In this document: positions 42,201 to 57,600 of the stretch, one piece after another
Numbering within the stretch: the stretch's first letter is position 1
Layout of the letters: every line of letters begins with the position of its first letter
From: Protonemura montana
Taxonomy: Eukaryota > Arthropoda > Insecta > Plecoptera > Nemouridae
DNA length: 64,000 bases
Reading direction: 5' to 3'
NCBI GenBank assembly: GCA_947568835.1
Contig: OX387606.1
Location: 8,370,001 to 8,434,000 of the forward strand
The notes under the pieces: generated by a model
Seen by the model: the letters and a program-made list of their open reading frames with translations, nothing else
Databases searched by the model: none
What the model was told of the DNA's origin: nothing
Translations under genes and position numbers: made by a program

Positions 42201-45200
42201 CATCTCTTTGGAGTTTTAATTGAATGTTGTTTCACAGATGCAAAGAAAATATAAATTGTTAGACATGGTAAAAATAAGATCTATCAAATGGGATGCATTC
42301 TTTTAAGTTACCTGGATTCAAAACCGACCAATTTCAAAAACTAAAAAAGAGTAACACATTGGAACTGCCTCAAAAAATACACTGTCCTTAAATATTTTGT
42401 TTGTTGTAGATTTTTGTGAACGATTTGACATGTTTTACGGTTGTGCTCTGGATAGGGCACAACTGTCCATCAACAACCATTGTTGTGGATGCTGATAGCT
42501 TGTGGATGTTTTAATCCAAAGATCATCTCCAACTGTCCAGAAATTATTACAGACTAGATACATTTGTGATTTGAAAAAAATAGTGAAAAAATTGTGAAAA
42601 AATTGTGAAAAAGTGTAAAAGGAGGAAATAACCAGGTTTAAATTGGGCACTTCTAGTTTGGGACTTGTCACAGAATGATCATGGAGCAAGAATAAAACTT
42701 ATTTGGTAGGATAGCAGACACCGCAAGGGTATGAAGCTCAAAGGAGTGCACTAACCTGCTTAAGCACCAAAGCGCGAATCCGAGGCCGCAATAAGGATCC
42801 AAGCAGAGCGCGATGTGTCGCGATGGATAAAGCTCGCAGGCCAATTTCATCGAGCGGCATAGCGACGTAACAGCCGAATGAGACATCTTGATGCCAGCCA
42901 GCATGCCAGTCGTAGACACGCTGAAGTCCAGGTACGCCAACATCTCAGCTGTTGGAGCCCGGTACATAACCGGCAGCTTCTTCTTGGGCATGTCGTCAGT
43001 GTCCAGCGTTATCGGCCACGACTTGATGTCCACAACATTGCTAGCCTCCTTTGACTTTAACAGCTTGATAACGTTCTGATTGGACAAAACCAGCACTGAC
43101 TTGCTGACGTCAACAATCATCCGAACCGTGGGCAACGTTGTCTGTAGGTTTTGCGGATGCGGGGGACGGATGGTGACAGGCACGACGCCGACGTAGAGAC
43201 AGCCGTAGAACGCGCAGATGAGGTCGATGCCCGGCGGGAAGATCAGTGCGACGTGATCGCCCGTGTTGATCTTGCCCTTCTCGAGGAGGAGGTTGCCAAC
43301 ACGTTCAGCTCGCTTATGCAGTTGCGAGCACGACAGCATGGTGGCGACCGTGCCTTTGGCGTTGAGCAGCGTAAAGATGACGTGATCGGCCGTGCTCTGG
43401 GCTCGCCATCGTAGGATCTCCGAGATGAATTGGTACTGTGGGATGACGAAGCACGTTAGGGCTACTCTCTGTGACCATGGGGAGGGTTTTATAATGAACC
43501 AAAAAACTAGTTGTCTAGAATAAAGGGACTCTTTGAATAATTCTCCATAAAGAAATTGTATGAGGTATATTATCCTGTACTTGAGATAAAGTTGAACAAA
43601 ATGTATATGGAGTATTATGTGGGCAAGTTAGATAATAAATATTTTAATAATAAACAGAGAAAAATAATGTTTAGCCTAGTACAAACTTATACTGAAAGAT
43701 GTAGCATTTAGCCTTTAAGCACATTTAAGAGTGCCCATTTGTAACCAAAATTTAAATCGTTGTTTAAATAATTTTATAATTGTATTTCAGCGTAGTAAGC
43801 AAGTTTTAGTAAAGCGCAAGGATTATACAAAACAAAACAAAATATTTTTGTTGTTATGAAGGCTAGCTGATATGGAAACAAAAGTGTGACAGTAAAGAGC
43901 TCACCTTTCTAGCGGTGTCCGAATCGTCGACAGAGCCCATGTCGCGACCCTGGGCAGACGCCAGCCGGTTCCCCTGAACCAGGTTGCCTACAACGACAGA
44001 AGCCGGTCCTATGTCTGTAACAAAGTCCGTAGCTAGGGAGCCACATTACAAAAACATGCTGATGTAGACACGGCCAAAAAAACAAAAATCACACACATCA
44101 CTGAATGGCGCAAAACAAAACGAAAAGCACAGCAACAGAACGGTGGATTGGCGAGATAACAAAACGATAACGCGGAAACTGTTTAGTTTCTGTATCGAGG
44201 AAACGTAATGAATGATTGAATGAGTAAACTTAAAGTAAGCATGGTTCAGCAAAAAATGATAAAGAAAAATGGATAAATTTCACACCGAGTATTTCTGATT
44301 TGTAGTTTACGTTAGAACAATAAATTGTTATGTGTGATGTAAGTTGTTAAGTGGTGGGCCTACATGTTTTTGGGTGTACACATCAAGCAAGCTGGACACA
44401 TAAGCACATTGATTAGCATTGCTTAGAGGCAGAGACTTGCTGCCTGACTGTTACTTTATCCTACTTGAGAGTCATTAGTTGCAATTCTGAAAATGTAGAA
44501 GTTTTCAGTTCTCTTTGACTGCATTTAAAGGCAACATGTGAATCATTTCTGTTAATCAGTTAATTTGAAGCTACCAAGTTGATAACACCAGAATTCTGAA
44601 ATGCTCTAGAAGATAAAATATAAAATGGAATACCAATGTACAAATGCCAAACCCTCTAGCAAAGACATCAATGACAATTCAAGTCAACAAGATTCACTGG
44701 CAGCACAAAAATGTACACCGAAAGCTTCGTTAGCAGCAACAGACAGCCTGCAGTCTCCGCCATCCCGAGTTGGTTAGGTTCGGCGTGTTACCTGAGTGGA
44801 TCTCCCGCGGCTTGGGCAAGTTGGTGACACACGTGTGCGGACAGAGGAGCACGTTTGCGGGGTGCAGAGTGCCCTCGAGGTAGCGGCGTTTTGTCTCCGA
44901 TAGGTGGATGCCTCCCAGTGGGGTTTTGGGCAGGTAGTTGGGGGGCACCAGAGCCAAGCAGTAGATGCCCACTTGGTGGATGGAGTCAACGGCTTGCAGC
45001 ACTCGAGACATCCACTGGAAGCTCTGCAAAGGGGGAACCAGAGTTAAAAATGGGCGAGTTAAAAAGTAGGTCAGAAAATTAATGTACACATAACAAAATG
45101 AGATATGAAAGTGTTTTTTTTCTATCCATGTTCACTACAAAGTGATAAGTGGGTGTGAAAATGTAACTTTAAACTACAGAAAGAGTAAGATGGGATAAAT

Positions 45201-48200
45201 GAAAACTGTACAATGCTAAGATAAAATAACAAATGATTTGCATCCAAATTCAACTGATACCAGAGGATACCTCTCTAGATTTACTTCTCTTTGAGAATTA
45301 AGATCTAGTTTCTTTTCTGTTTTCAAAGTATTAAACTGTACGAGTTACTCTGTAGAAAAAGAAAATTGCGTTGCATTGCTAAATTTGCTTACAAGTCCAA
45401 AGAGTTTGTCAGTTAATTAAATTTTGTATATTTTAAACGACTGTAAGGAAGCAATGTTTAAAAAGAACTAAGCTACTGAATAAGTTAAAATGTTTCTTAA
45501 AATGCAGGTGGACCTGTAAGATAACAAACATATGACAAAGCAACAGATATATAATGTGCAGTCATAGTTCTCCCTCGCACGGTCATTCTTACCTCCTCCT
45601 CACTACAGTCAGGCCGCTGCTCGGCGATAACACAGATGCGTTCATCTCGCAAGACACGGATGCTAAAGACGGCAATGCGGCCGCGATAAATAAACTTCAT
45701 TGGCTCGACAGCCAGCACCGTCGCTATGATGTCGTCCGCGTTGTGCTTGCGCCCCGTTACCGTCATCAGGCCGTCGCGTGAACCGCACACAAATACCAGG
45801 CCGCCCTACTCACACAGACAAAGCGTTAAAAAACTAAATTAAACAAAATGACTGTGGCCTACAATCTTTTCCATTTCAAACAAAACAATAACGCATATAA
45901 CAACTCTTTTGCCAGTAATTTTGCACAGCCACTTGTATTGGTCAGAACTGAACATAAAAAAAAAAACCCAGCCCTAAAAATTAATCATATTCATAAAATA
46001 AATATATTTTCCAATGACAGTCATGCTTTAATTAAAAAAATATATATAGATATATTCTGAGCTTCTCCTGTCACAAATATCTTAATAAAAACATGGAACC
46101 TCAAGCCACCACACCCCAGCAAGACAAAAGGACCTAAGAGAAATCAACGTACGGGTCCAAGGAATCCCAGCAGCCCGCTGCGAGTGTACTCAGCCTCTCC
46201 TAAGGGCTTGCCGTCTCCTAGTAGGGGCACCACTTTGAACGTGTTGTTGGTGAGCCCTTGCAGGCCCCAGTACTGGCTGCCAGTCGCAGCGGAGTTGACG
46301 CATATCTCGCCCACCTCGTCCGTCTTACACAGGAACGAAGTGCCTTCCATCTTCACCACCACAATCACGCCTGGCATAAAAAAAACCGTGAGTCACAATC
46401 GAGAATTAACCAGTCCGGCAGTAGTATTATATTCAATGCCAAATACAAAAAATATTGATTGCTTGAGCTTGAATTAGTTTTAGTTAGCATATTTATCTTT
46501 TATTTTGGAACTTTTACCACACTTCAACTACACTAGCTTCTTCAATTACAACCTTATCTTATACATTTATAAGTGTAGGTTGACTCACATCCAGGCATGA
46601 CCTGTCCGCAGTCCTGCAGCGTTAGAGACGTCAGCGAGTTCTCTTGGTCTACACGTACAACGCCGAAGCTGAGGCCAGACATGGAGAGCACGCCGCGGCC
46701 AGTGGCGTTGACTCCAGCGCGTCCTGGTCGTCGCACGCTGACTGTTAGCACCTCGGACGAGCTGGCGCACGGGCATATAGCGTCTGGTCGCAGACCCTTA
46801 GCCTGAAAGCACAGAGAATGGGGTTTGTTACATTGACTGATTTATATTGTTATCGCTTTTTGATTCTAAAAGGCCATTTAAATTTCACCAAAAAACTATA
46901 TATAGCCTTTCCACTCAGCACAACCTCATGCCCTGTTTTAATTACAAATCTTGCGGAGACTCCATATGATTGATGTTATTCTCATACACATTAATGATTG
47001 GATATTTTTGCTACAACCAATGAATATGCCAATGCCGGTTTGCATATGCTAAAGCAGCCATAGGCATATTACTCTGAGCTGTGTGTGCCAAATTACAGGA
47101 AGTCACATTTCTCAATTCAACTTTATTTCATGGCTAATCAAAGTGCCCTCCATTACAGCTAAGATTTTGATGTTATCTTACCTGGAACACGCTCAGGAAC
47201 TGGTCGCACGATGAGAGCGACCAAGGATTCGCTCCGTCTGCCACTAGAAGAAGCCTGATTGATGAGAGGCTCACTTCTTTGTGGTCTTTGGTGGCAAGAA
47301 GGCCCCAGTGCAGGTCTCTTGATTTCACGACGGCTACACTTGCTGGAAGAATCGAGGCGAGCATAAGTTTCAAGCCGGTGAACGGGTGATCATGTCATTA
47401 CATAACGAAACAGCAGTAATGCAAAGCACTTACCCCTATACTTGGTGATCATCTGCATCCACGACGCAGGATTAACCTTCATCAGTGCGTATGGTATGAA
47501 AATGACGTGCATGCCGTTGAGTACGCTGGTGAGCACGCTGTGCCACATGCCAACTTCGCGCTTGAAGTCAAGCACGCAGACCATGTTCTCTCCCTCAGTG
47601 TAGTTGCACGCCATCGTAAGCGTACGGCAGTGCGCAAGCATGGAAGCTCGCGTAACCGTCACGCCCATCACAGAACCATCACGGTCGGTAGTGTACTGGG
47701 AAGGAAATGGCATCCGTTAATGGAGTTCCTCGTAAATACTAGCCGCCGTAGCACCTCACAAACGTTGGGAAATAAGCTACATTATCGAGCGAGCAGGGTG
47801 TATGATTTTACAGTGGTAACAGTTGCCAGTCAATGAGTGAGTCACAAAATTAGCTTTGCCACTACTCATTTGGTTAATTGACCAATACAAATGGAGATTT
47901 CCAGAATAATATATTTCTAAATTAATTAGTTTTAAAGAAAACTATTGTAGCCAAATGAGAGCATCAACGACTATTTTTAAATTGCTAGTACGTCACTCAT
48001 CAAGTATAACCAACAGACCTCAAATATTAATCTGCAATATAAGGCAATACACTTTAAGTTAACATTCCAAGTGGAATAACAAGGTAAATCATAAATAGAA
48101 GCACGAAATACTCACCTCAATGTAGGCAGGCGTGTCGTCAGTCAGTCTTGGTTGGGGCAGCCACTCCCGGGGCGTTTTGGCTAGGTGCTCCGTGACGAAC

Positions 48201-51200
48201 CAGTGCAGTTTAGGCCACCCCTTGAAAGAGACCACCTCCCCGGTGGCTGTTTTAGGCAGCCCTTTGAGGCACGCCTCCGAGGTCAGCGCCACCTGGATGC
48301 CGCAGCTGCCCAGCAGGAACCCGATCTGTTGGGAGCCTGCGTCCTGCAAAGCATAGTCATGTTAACTACACCATGCCAGGTGCTATGGTGTATTAAGCGG
48401 TACAATTAATGCACCTCCCATCTGGTTATCTTTCACTACTCATGATAATCACTATATAATAACTACCTGATGTAATAGTATGAAATTTCATCTAAAGTTT
48501 TAACATAGGTAAAGATTTCATTCATCAGCCCGATTGTCAACTCAATTTATTGAAGCAATTGCCGTGATGACTTCTAATCGCATGCAGTACAATTCACATG
48601 TTACTGTGAGCCAGAAGCTCAACTCAAAAATGAAATTCCCTCAGAAAGAAACCCCCATTCAACCATTGAAATACGTCACTTGTCTACTCTTTTTAATGGC
48701 ATTACACTTTCTCGAATTAACTGTGTTTCTATGACGTTAACACATCAGTTTTTCAGTAGCTTGTTCATCCTTTGTACTTGGATAACTTGATTGCATATTT
48801 ATAAAATCATTAACAGTACATTAAAAAACTACGACATCAAGTATAAAAGAGATAGTTGGACGTACCCTTCTAGTGAGAGGAACCTCGATTGGCACAGGAA
48901 CAATACCGGCTTGCAGGCAGCCGTAGAAGGCGCACATGAAGTTGATGGGGTCGCTGTTGGGGTAAACCAAAGCGATGCGGTCCCCAGTTTTCAGACACGT
49001 CTCACCGCCCTTACTGAACGACCGGTTAAGCAGGGTGTATGCAATCTTCTGCGACCGACTAAGCAGCTTGCCTGTGCAACAGAGACAAAACAATGAGTTA
49101 GATACAGCTTAAGTTATCAGTGCATTAGCATGTAGCGCTTTTGATGTGAGGTAATGGCCAAGTCCCTTTATGTTTCAATTTCCAAGCTCTAAGGCCAAGG
49201 TCAAAGGAAGATTTTACAATGATTATCATTTTAAATTTAGTGTGTTCATAAAGGTTCTAAAATAAATACTATAATCATCCCCAGTTTCAGCACACGCTAA
49301 GAACATAAAAAATGTTTTTGGGAAGATTTATGAACCTTGCAAAACATTTACTCTGTAGAACAACACAGCTCAACAACATAGAATTAATAGAATAGCATAG
49401 AAGTTACGATGCAATAAGCCAGAATTCTGCTAATATTTTATGATTGGAAAATAGAACAAGCTTCAAAACCTTAAGAAATCATTGGAGAGTGGGTTGAAAA
49501 CAGTAAAACATTGCTGTCCTTACCGTAGGTGAGTGTTATGATGAGCTTTCCGTTGGGGTCCAAAACAGTAGCGACTGGCGCCTTGTACGTCGCTGACCCG
49601 TACCGCTGGATGGCAGCCTCCAGGTTTCTGGGCAGTCCCGAAGGCACGACCAGCTGCTCACCGACCGCCGAAGTCATGGTCCCGCCCTCCGGCTTTGGCG
49701 CGTTAGGGTCCTTGGGGTTCGCTGCGATCTCCAGCTCGATGTCGTCATCCTCATAGAACTCGGGTAGTGGGCGGCGCTTTGGTCGCTTGAGCGTGTTCAG
49801 CAGCTGCTGGATCTTGGCCGAGACCTTCCACCGGCCGGTGCCCGTCATCGTGCCCATGTTGTCGTCTGACGCAGATGACTGCCTCGATTGGTTGTAGCGG
49901 TTCACACGGTCAGCGCCAGTTATGCGGCGGGACTGCGCCGTGTTGTGGGTCACGTCGGGTGGCTGCGTATCTGAGGGGTCAATAGTTGTGGGTCAATTCA
50001 ACTGCTCACAATAAAAAGCATCAGTGAGTCTGCACTAAAATCTTAACATATTTTGTTTTCTTCTTGTTTTTGTTATCACTGACAGATAAAGCCCAATAGT
50101 GACTTGTCTATTCAGGTTGGTACAAAGACCAGGTTAAATATGATGGGTAAAAATCTAAAGAACCCTTTAATTGGACCGTAAGAAACCCCAGTCTCTCCTG
50201 AGTGATTACCAAATATGTTTTATCTTGTCAGCTTCGTTGGCATCGGTCAATTATCTGCGTCATTAATATAAAAAACCCTACGAAACGCAGGCACGGAATT
50301 GATTCAATATCCTTTTTTTTAGGATATTTATTTATGAATATATTATATCTATTTATTCCAATTTAGTAAAATTTCTCACAATGAACCGCAAACAGAGTTT
50401 AGAATCTGAGGTAAAAAAGGTAAACATCAACAGCCTCAAATTAAGAAAATCAACCGAACCGCTACCCAGTTGCCACTATTTTTCAAGACACTCACAAGGC
50501 CTGAGATTGTGCATGACGTCCGAAAGGTCAGTTATCTCGGGCTTGGTCCTCTTGCGATCGTCAGGACGCAGCTCACGTTCCTCCCAGACGGTGGGTCCGT
50601 TGGGTACGCGGGTCTGTCGGTGGATCTGCCGCTGCTGAGGCGGTGTTTCCCGAGCAGAGCCCGTGCTGCTCGTGTCTGACTGCGGAGGGAGCTGCGGCGT
50701 CGTTCGGGCGCGCTCACGTTCCGGTGTGCTCTGGACGTCACCATCATTGGCCAGACTGTCGTCGTCGGAACTCGATGCTGAGAATGGTTAAAGTAGTGTT
50801 AAGAGTGCGACTATGGTTGACAAGAACACAAATGTTTCAAACAGGGTAATATATTGCTTTATATAATCTAAGGGGTTGGATGCCATAAAAAACAAATAGA
50901 GCGTTCATTTTAGATTTAATTAAATGTCAATAACCGTAACAGTTAGTTTCAAGTGTAGATTTGAACTCTGCATCACTTTACCTACACGGTACGATACCTG
51001 TTTAAAAAAAGAATTATTACATCATGCACATTGCATGGTCTGGAACTCTACTGAAGGATACCTCTCCTCAAAGTTTCATACGATCAACATGAAAACTGGA
51101 TAGATCGTATTTTATTCCCATATGTAAGTGGTTCATTCCGTGGTGATAACGTCAAGAGCTTTGATTTACTTATCGCGGTTTACCCTTCTTTTATTATGTA

Positions 51201-54200
51201 AAGTGCACCGAGACACAAAGTGCCCAAAGTGGCGTCTCTTCCACCTGAACACGAAACTCACATTTGTAAAGATCAAAACAACTCCTATGACAATTTTTTT
51301 CTTTTTGTCTCCCAGACGTCTCGAGAATTTTTATAGTCGTCTTGCGGCACTGAGCGCCGTGGCATCGGACATCCACTTCACAACCACTAGAGTCAAGTTC
51401 GCCGCTCAGAGGCGTCCCCGGCGACCGACTCGACGTCGGCGTCGCGTCTTACGGACGAGTGGCTCGCCTTCCAAGTCCCTCGAGCACCGCAAACGTGACG
51501 GCGATACCCATTTTCTAACTCCAACTCGTACGCCAGAGCAACGCTACGCATGGCCAAACTCGCGCGACACTTAGCATTATAATCCGTTTCACCTATCCGC
51601 CGTTATGTCAACCGCATGGCTGGCTGTTTGCTCTTAGTGCTTCAACAAATGTATACCCTTTTATTTTGTTGACCGACAGAACCAACACCAAAATGTGTAT
51701 GAACAATAGCCATGAGCGAACGGATGAAAGAGAGTTTTTTATAGTGACAGTTAGCACTAACCCTTCGGCGTCGCGTTTGTTTTGCAGATTGGAAATAGCA
51801 TAGCCACGTGCATGAATGTGTCATCTCACTCACCGAGAGCAAATAAGAAGAGAATATCTTTAGTAAAACAGAAGGAAATTGTGTGCTTTTATCGCTAAAG
51901 CTGATGACGTTCTTTCTTTTAATGAAACTGCAAATAACCCGAAAAGAATATGTCGAGGTGATGATTCAGCGGTATCGGGAATAGAAATTGAACTCTATAA
52001 AGTATAATCATTTGGTCGAACTTTTTGAGAAGAGGATATCCTTCCCTCGTGAAAGCCAAGTATTGCACACCTCTCGCACCAGTAGTCCCATCTTGACCGC
52101 TCGGGGGAAGACTTACCGGAGTCGTGTCGGTCCCGGTCGGGGCTCTTCGCCATTACGGACGTCCTCTTGGAGGGCATCGGCAGCGACGGCTTGGGTCTGT
52201 TCTGCATCTGGGCCAACGCCTGTTGCACAGCCTCCTGCCGGACCTCTGCACGGGGGAAAGCCACGACAAACCGTCAGTCTCGCTTCGTGGACGTCGTCCC
52301 CAAACGATCCCGTCCAACGACCCACTTGTCCATTGCACGTGGTTTCAGTGAGGGTTCGACACACTCTTTCGGTATTATTCTGCGACCGCATGTTAAAACA
52401 TACATGGTACGGTCGTCAAAGTTAAAAGCTACTACGGGACACACACATTTCATGGTCGGTAAGGGTCGACTCTAATGCCGTGAGGTAAATGAATTGACTT
52501 TATAATTCACGACAACGATGCTTCACTTTTTCGAGCCCAGTCCTTTTTAATATTTGAGCTCTCCCTTCACTGCCATCAGCATAATAACATAAATACCACG
52601 ACGAGAGGAGAGACGAAAAACAATGCGAGCGCCCGAACATGCGTTCCTTCATGCATCATGCGACGCCAAATAAAGCATGCAAACCCCAAAAACGAATAAA
52701 TTACACCCGTGTAATTGACTTACCTTTAAAATGTTGGCTGATTGCATTCTCCACCAGCATTACTCTTGAAGTTAATTAGTGTTACGGCGATCGATTAGCG
52801 TGGGCTTTAGCTGTGAGTGTAATTAGATGTGGTACGCACACTGCATTGTACTTATGGTGAGCCGGAGTGGCTGACTCTGAACCTTGGTCTTTATCATTTG
52901 GTCGGGATTGTACGGTCTGAACGTCTGAACGTCTGAACGTCTGAACGATGACGACTAGGCTGGACAAGCACGTGCTCTGTCGCGTAATTAAATAATGCGC
53001 TGCGTTATTAAGGATAACTAAGAAGACGAGTCTGAAAGTTCCAAGCTAACTAATTCTCTGCATTGGGGAGCAATTAAAGCTTGAAACGACGCACAATGTT
53101 TTTCTAATTCTTAGTCGAAAGGAACAAGTGGCTACGAACTGGAATGAAACTCAGTGCAGTACTTTTCCGCATCTGCTCCTGACTCCAGAGGACTCTCGAA
53201 ATGAGTGCGTGTGCACACAAATGCGTGTAGTACCTTGTATAAGGCGAAACTTTGCAGCGTTTAGCGATTCAGAATGGCGAGGAAAAAGAACGCGAAACGA
53301 ATAACAAAATGCAGATAAATGAATGCAGATGTCTGCGCGGAAATCCTCGATTTATTTTCATCCGGATGAGAATATTTAAGTGAGAAAAATGAGAGGGATG
53401 AACCGTATCCATAAAACATGCCGCCACCCTGGGTCGGGTTATTTTTTTGGCAAAAGTGCTTGCAATTTTGCGAATGGTAAGCTTTGCATAACACACACAA
53501 AAAAACACACGCACAGTGACCACGAAGTTGATTCAAATAAATGACCGACTAAATTGGATAATGTAATATCGCACGTGAATTATTTCAATCAACATTTTAC
53601 AATTAACGCTGGCAAGCCGATAAAATTATAGACTTGTTCCCTTGTTTTTAGATGAAAACATTGCACGGGGTAGAGTGGGAATATTCACCGTTATTGAATT
53701 GTGCAGAGCAATGGATTTTTTTATTTTTACATCAATATTGTTTGCCATTACAATGCGATTTCTTTCCTGAACAGAGTGTTCATCGTTAAGTGGTAACAGC
53801 GAGCAATTAGCATGATCAAATAGTGGGAAACATGCATGGAAAACAATTTATCAGTAAGCTATTGTCGTTACTATTTATAGAGGGCGTCGACAGCAAGCTG
53901 TTTTTCCAATCATTATTCGATCAGATCGCCATCTATGCATAATTTCCATAACAGATATAACGGGGACGCTATGCATTTCAGAAGCGACAGCATATCACCA
54001 CGGATTTGCATATGCGAGAAAAAACTGAAAAGGTACATCGATTTTTGTGACAACATTGACATGGATATGTGTTATGCAAAATACCTGTGAGCGAAATATA
54101 TGGCTCCATTTGACACGCATTTAGGTACGTTTTATACAGCCACTTGACAACGACATTCGGAGCTCGGAATTTCATGGGGAGCATCAAATGTGTGTGCGCT

Positions 54201-54597
54201 GTAAATCGACTGGTGTGGATATTTTCCATGTTCCGAAAGTACACAGATGTGGTTTTTAGCGAGTGACATATCACGACAGATGAAAGATGCCTTCATCAGT
54301 TGTGAACTCCTTGAAAACTTGATAATAGACAGCCGAAAAGAAAACGGAGGAATGAACATTTGCAAGATTTTGGCTTTGAAGAAGAAAGTCAGTTTCTAAA
54401 ATAAAACTGTAAACTCTAACAAAAACTCTTTATTACATTTGATTTTAAAAAGGAATTCAAGTGAATCCAAGAAACGCTCCTAAATGAGTCGCCGCTTTAA
54501 GATGAAATCACGCCAGTAATTTTGTGAGCGCGGGGGGGTGGGGGGGGGGGGGGATCAGGTGGCGGCATTTTGTTTGCTAATCTTGAAATCTCTTTGT

Positions 54598-54639
<42 letters not shown>

Positions 54640-57600
54640 GCGAAGCCCCGGGAAAAGCGCCTCTGCGAGCCGCCAGGAGATTACGTTTGGGAAATTATCT
54701 ACACACCTACGCCGCGTCTTTGCATACGAACAACCCAGAGAGGGAACTAATGAAAATCAACAGCGGTGCCGTAATTTCCACACAATAAATCCAGTGCATT
54801 TCCGCTGCAATGCGCGAACGCTCGACACTTTTCCCTCTCTTTTCTTTCCAATTCCAAAAGTCTCAGAAAACTTTCCGAATTGCACCCCCACGTGGGACTT
54901 GAAGTGATTCCGAATGCGATTTCCGAACTGTGCTAATTTCAGTAAAACATTAGGTACATAGAGACGAGAAGTCAGGCTCCATTTGAAAGCTTATGTAGAT
55001 GTTATTACGATGGTAATTCAAATTTCCGGCTCCCATCCGAGCAGAGCTATAGAACAGAAGAGCAGTAAAGCTCCTAACCTTAGTCAAATGAACTCTTGGA
55101 AACCATCATTCCCCAGCCTCCAGACAGGTTTTTTATCCAGCTTCATATCTCGCGCCGGGGGAAATCTAGCATCGTGTACCTACTTCGCATGTAGTACCTA
55201 CCTCTAGCTAGACCCATCTCCTGCGCGGTGGAGCTCCTGGAGCAACGAAGAAAGGTAGGCGGCAGCAGTGAGCATGATCCATCTTACCAATACACTTGCC
55301 AGACCGGAGGACATTGCTCCTTTCCTTGCTTCAACAAGAATAATTGTTGCGTCATGTCCATGTGCTGTAAGGGCATTAGCCTCGCTGTACCACCGACCAT
55401 TCCACTCGGCCAGCCGATAGCCCGTGAAAGAGTTGTTATGATTTTATACATTCGCTCTAGGATGTACACCTTGACGTTTTCACTACAGGTGCTCACAATG
55501 AAATCGCATCTTTTCATTGGACGCCCGGGTTTATTAAAGATGAGTTTCAGATTTTTATTCCGCTGAAAGTGCACCGAAAATGTGTTTGAGATTTTTTTTT
55601 GTCGGGCTTGATCATGCTCGATTGATTTTTTTAATCAGCCGAATTTATGGGCAATGAAACTCGATTAGGTTCAATTTAATTTCACACCAACTTTAGCTAC
55701 CTGCATTGAATCACGCTTTATGCTCGGCAGTAACTCCACTCGGACAGACACAAAGGAAGTTTATTTTATATTCAAATTTACACATTTATTCAGGAGATGA
55801 GTTTGAAACTATTAAATGGTGTGCAAACAGGATGAATTGGCCGAGTCATATAAACTTTGGCATATAAAACAAGGTAATGGCCGTCATCTATCACCCGGGA
55901 TAACTGTTTCGGCGCAATCATCTCTCAAAGTCACGGATTGGAGAGAGGATGGCAGCTCAGCGTCATTATCATGCGAACAACAAGATGCTGTTCGACCAAC
56001 GGGTCCACAATTACAACGGGCCGCGAAATCACGAGCCAAAAATTCCAGATAACTTCCAAACACATTAAGGAAAAAAACACATAATTTAATCAAAAAGTTA
56101 ACGTGGAGAAAATAACGGCTAACAAAATGGGATCATCAACGTGAAATTGTAGCTGAAATAGTGCGCGGTGTTCTTGCCCCAAAAAGTTATGTCTGTAACC
56201 ATAATATGTGTAAGGAGACTTGACGAGGGTACAAACAACGGTTTGTGATAAGATCTGCTCTCCGCGGCACGGGGCGGAATTACTGAAATTGTTTCTGCCT
56301 GTCACGAGCGATAAATCAGAATGAAGAAGGCCGAGAAGAAAGCCGAGGACCGTGCGCCAGCGTTCACGCTAGAGTGGCAGAGAGACGAATCCGGAAGAAG
56401 ATGTGATCTCGCATGTCGTCCAAAATGACGCGACAAGCCAAATTAAGCAGTCGACTTGCCGCAAACATGTTTTAATTGGTCTAGCGCCCGTGGATGAAAT
56501 TATAACCGTCCTTTCTTTACGCGGGTACCATGCACAAAAATTTCAAATCACTTTATTGCTGGCAAAAATCTTTACATCGCTATGCACAATGTTGGACCAG
56601 GTGAAAATAAAGAAATCCCAGCTCCACGACATCGGCAGCCATGTTTTATACATACAAAATATAGCATGTATTTTTCTTTTATTGTTTTTACTTGTGTACA
56701 GGTCGTAAAAACTTCTGCTCCAGATATTGTTGAAACGTAATCCAGTTCTTATTCGTTTCCATCATGACGAGACATTCATTTTTCTTTACACCTTGCCAGC
56801 CAAATAAAGAAAACAACCACAACGCCGCTCCCACAGAAATGAAGCGTCCTGCTGATGTACACGACCATACTGTCGTAAGGTGCCTGCATGGTTCGGTAAG
56901 TGCGGTAATGTATGGCGTCGAATTCGGCATCGTGTAGCGTCGCGACGCCACGGTGGCTTGCAATGATTGCTTTAGGCACGCTCGGTAAGTTGCTTGATAG
57001 AAAAGTCGACTTGGCATGAACAGGAAACGAACCGAAGGAACGGGAGACAGAATGTGTAAGAAAAGCAATCGATGGACGAGCGCAGAGGGGCGGAGAAAAG
57101 TTTGTTCGGAGGACCACAATTAGACATCCTTGGCAAGCAGTCGCAAGATAACGATGTCAAAAGGGCCCCTGACAACGAACTGGCCCGGCCAAGGGACGAA
57201 CGCGAACGAGCCAGACAAAGAAAGAAAGAAAGAGACATCGAAACTTTTTCGTTTCCTTCATCTGGCTCCTAAGAAAAGCTGGGAAATTGGTATCATATAC
57301 TAATGATCAAAACAACTCGCCTCATCTCGCTCCCACGCGTATATTTCACGCCACCTATATCTATTATATTGAGCTATCTGCGCCAGCATACAAATGGAAT
57401 TTTTTTTAACAGACAGCAGGAAAACGTTTTTCTATTTTTCTCTGGTATCGGGAAAGCGTTATCGCGCGAATATCCACTTCAATGCTAGTGAACACACGAG
57501 CGAGCCGATAACTCAAAACTAGCAACAACATTCGCGGCATCGTTGTACCATGGGTTGTACCTCTGCTGGGCGAAAGCCGTGGTGTGGGGGGTTGGGAGGA

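Larger units (their letters stand above)
39293..50495 (-). other. DIP2 introns, 3' half
   Basis: Introns between the listed exons range from about 0.09 kb (47343-47433) to about 0.9 kb. They are AT-rich with no repeat or gene I recognise. Confidence 0.7.

Noticed and set aside
51190-51580. Alternative DIP2 promoter (minus-strand TATAAA near 51332 in CpG-rich DNA)
   Set aside because: The ATG frame nearby stops within 14 codons, and no exon with a phase-1 donor for 50777 was found.
54538-54750. Frames with long proline runs
   Set aside because: Produced entirely by the C36 homopolymer.
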